This document shows, piece by piece, positions 49,063-50,831 of a DNA stretch of 50,831 bases (the first letter of the stretch is position 1; each line of letters begins with the position of its first letter). Source of the DNA: Candidatus Sulfopaludibacter sp. SbA3 (lineage in GTDB: Bacteria > Acidobacteriota > Terriglobia > Bryobacterales > Bryobacteraceae); assembly GCA_945860645.1 (NCBI GenBank), contig CAMATG010000002.1, forward strand, positions 1 through 50,831. Direction: 5' to 3'. Below the pieces are notes generated by a model. It searched no databases. It worked only from the letters and a program-made list of their open reading frames with translations, and was not told the DNA's origin. A program made the translations under genes and the position numbers.

Positions 49063-49620
49063 CTACGCCCGCCCCGTCCGCGCCCGGTTCATCCCCGCCT
49101 CCAACCCCCGCAGCCGCTCCATCACCTCCCCAAACTCCGGAACCTCCCCAAAAATCATCTCCCCCATCGCGTCATAGTCCCGCCGCAACGCTCCCATCTG
49201 CTCCTCCGGCGGCAGCAGTCGCACCGTCCCCGGTACAGCCAGCTCATACCGAGCCTTCTTATCCGGATAGAACCGCATCTTAAACGCCACCACCTGCGCC
49301 AGCGTCTCAAAATCCCCCGCCGCCATCACCCACGCCTCACTCCCCGCCAGCTGATACAAGTCGTAATAATGCCGCGAATACCGCTCCGGCAAACGGTCCG
49401 GCCGGTGCGCCTGCTGATGCAAAATCGTCACCTTCTCCAAGAAAATTTCCGCTGGTGAGGGATTCTCTGTAATTTTCCATGTGGCGGTACTACTACCTGG
49501 GAGGCTGGGGCGTAGCCTTTGTCGGGCACGATCGAACAGGTGCAGATTAAAGTGACCTTGACGAGGTAGTCGCCGACTTGCCGCTGAATCGGGTGGTCTC
49601 TGCTTGCCGATCATTTTCAA
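49063..49620 (-). pseudogene. Truncated AbiEii/AbiGii-type nucleotidyltransferase toxin (C-terminal part only)
   Basis: SPAEIFLEKVTILHQQAHRPDRLPERYSRHYYDLYQLAG resembles the C-terminal half of AbiEii-type proteins; residues before about TENPSPAE look unrelated and no N-terminal nucleotidyltransferase motif is seen. Confidence 0.6.
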
Positions 49621-49709
49621 GGTGAGCTTGCCTATGCGGTCTGGGCTTACCCGTTTTTCAGGCCGCAGACGTCGGTAGTGCCTTCGGCGTGCGTGCGAAG
49701 GGCGTGTTT

Positions 49710-50696
49710 CTAAAACAGCTTGGGTGGCGGGATAGGGCTATGATTAACCCATGCCGCAATATTAGAGGCGAGATGGATCTTGGCTTCCCGGACTCTGGCA
49801 CTCATCTGCTGGTTGTTAGCTATATCTTCTCGTATTCGATCTAACAACTTCGGGATGTACTCATCTACTATCGAGATCAGTTCTAGATCGATCCCGCCTC
49901 GATCGAGCGATGAACCAAACAATATGTTCTCTATCAAGATGATATGACGATCAGGGAAGTTCAAATGGGTGCTCCAATTGTCTGATTCACCTCCGGCGAC
50001 CATTTTGCGAAGGGCCTTCCTTGCATTCTCCAGATGCCGGTTCTCGACAAAAATGACAGCCATTCCCCCAAAACAAAAATAGTTGCCCTTCTTAGCGCCC
50101 TCCTTGTAATAGTCCAATGCCTTCTGATTATCTTCTCGGACGCCGAATCCAAACCGGTAAATGTCCCCGATTCTTTCATATGCCATTGGTGATCCCAAGC
50201 GTGCGGCGTCCCGATATAGCTTAAGAGCTTCGACGTGGTCCTCAATGTAGCCCTGGAGTCCCAAGTAGTGCTTGTCGGCTTCATCGAGAATTGTGTCCCA
50301 TGGCTCAGCTTTTGGTTCCTCTTCGATAGCAAAGCAGGCGAACTCGGAATCGTCCGGTGTTAAGAGGTCGTCAGTGCGATCAGAGGTGGAAGGACTCGCC
50401 GACAAGCCCGGGTGAATTGCGGCTATTATTTTGATGACATCCGAAACGGACGCTCGGAAGAATTCACGGTTCTCAGACAGTCGAAGTCCCGCGGAAGCCA
50501 GCCTAGTATGCACGAATGCTTCGGCTGCATCACAATCGTGAAAAAAATCCTCATACACGACGATGAAGGGTGTTGCCACGCCGGTAACACCGGACAATTC
50601 GCTCGCCCGATCAGCAGGCTGTCTAGTCGTCTTGCCGACTTTTACCAGTCCAGGCATTGCACTATTCGCCAGTACATAAAGGTATCCAGAAGCCAT
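49710..50696 (-). CDS. GIY-YIG-like (T5orf172/MUG113-type) nuclease domain fused to Sel1-like repeats
   Basis: N-term GYLYVLANSAMPGLVKVGKTTRQPADRASELSGVTGVATPFIVVYEDFFHDCDAAEAFVHTRLASAGLRLSENREFF; Sel1-like YRDAARLGSPMAYERIGDIYRFGFGVREDNQKALDYYKEGAKKGN. Confidence 0.75.
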   Translation of the reverse strand: MASGYLYVLANSAMPGLVKVGKTTRQPADRASELSGVTGVATPFIVVYEDFFHDCDAAEAFVHTRLASAGLRLSENREFFRASVSDVIKIIAAIHPGLSASPSTSDRTDDLLTPDDSEFACFAIEEEPKAEPWDTILDEADKHYLGLQGYIEDHVEALKLYRDAARLGSPMAYERIGDIYRFGFGVREDNQKALDYYKEGAKKGNYFCFGGMAVIFVENRHLENARKALRKMVAGGESDNWSTHLNFPDRHIILIENILFGSSLDRGGIDLELISIVDEYIPKLLDRIREDIANNQQMSARVREAKIHLASNIAAWVNHSPIPPPKLF

Positions 50697-50831
50697 TGGC
50701 GTTGATTATGTCACACGCCGTTCGAAGCGTCATCTGTCTTTGCGGGGAGCGGGGTCATGACCTTCCTTGCGTAATTGAGTATGGGCATATCGGCTACACG
50801 CGCTGGATGCCAGGTGGCTCAGTTGTGTTCT

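Overview
GC-rich chromosomal window, probably from an acidobacterium (Bryobacter/Solibacter-like; inferred from ADOP permease/PadR pairs, ECF sigma/Ser-Thr kinase pairs and ThuA/Gfo-Idh-MocA genes). Very compact gene layout. Main contents: dapF-like gene and nucleotide-sugar dehydrogenase; dnaK-dnaJ-hspR operon (no grpE between them) with a recognisable sigma70 promoter overlaid by HspR/HAIR-like sites; orphan modA overlapping an AI-2E transporter gene; ECF sigma factor, Ser/Thr kinase and mtgA; a formate dehydrogenase operon whose alpha subunit reads through an in-frame TGA (selenocysteine) followed by a SECIS-like hairpin, then fdnH, fdnI and fdhE; PadR/ADOP pair with a 29-bp palindromic operator candidate; secreted HEXXH metallopeptidase; sugar-related oxidoreductase/MFS/ThuA/isomerase cluster; second Ser/Thr kinase; molybdenum hydroxylase operon with a MoaD-like protein and an uncharacterised last gene; translationally coupled ABC ATPase/FtsX permease/LolA-like/outer-membrane-barrel operon; MscS channel; DUF3467 gene with a hairpin over its start; tRNA-Asp(GTC); aldo/keto reductase and DUF1080 genes; PaiB; serA; and a lower-GC right edge with an AbiEii remnant and a GIY-YIG/Sel1 fusion. 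No CRISPR array or rRNA seen. All calls come from reading the sequence and ORF track; no homology search or folding was run.
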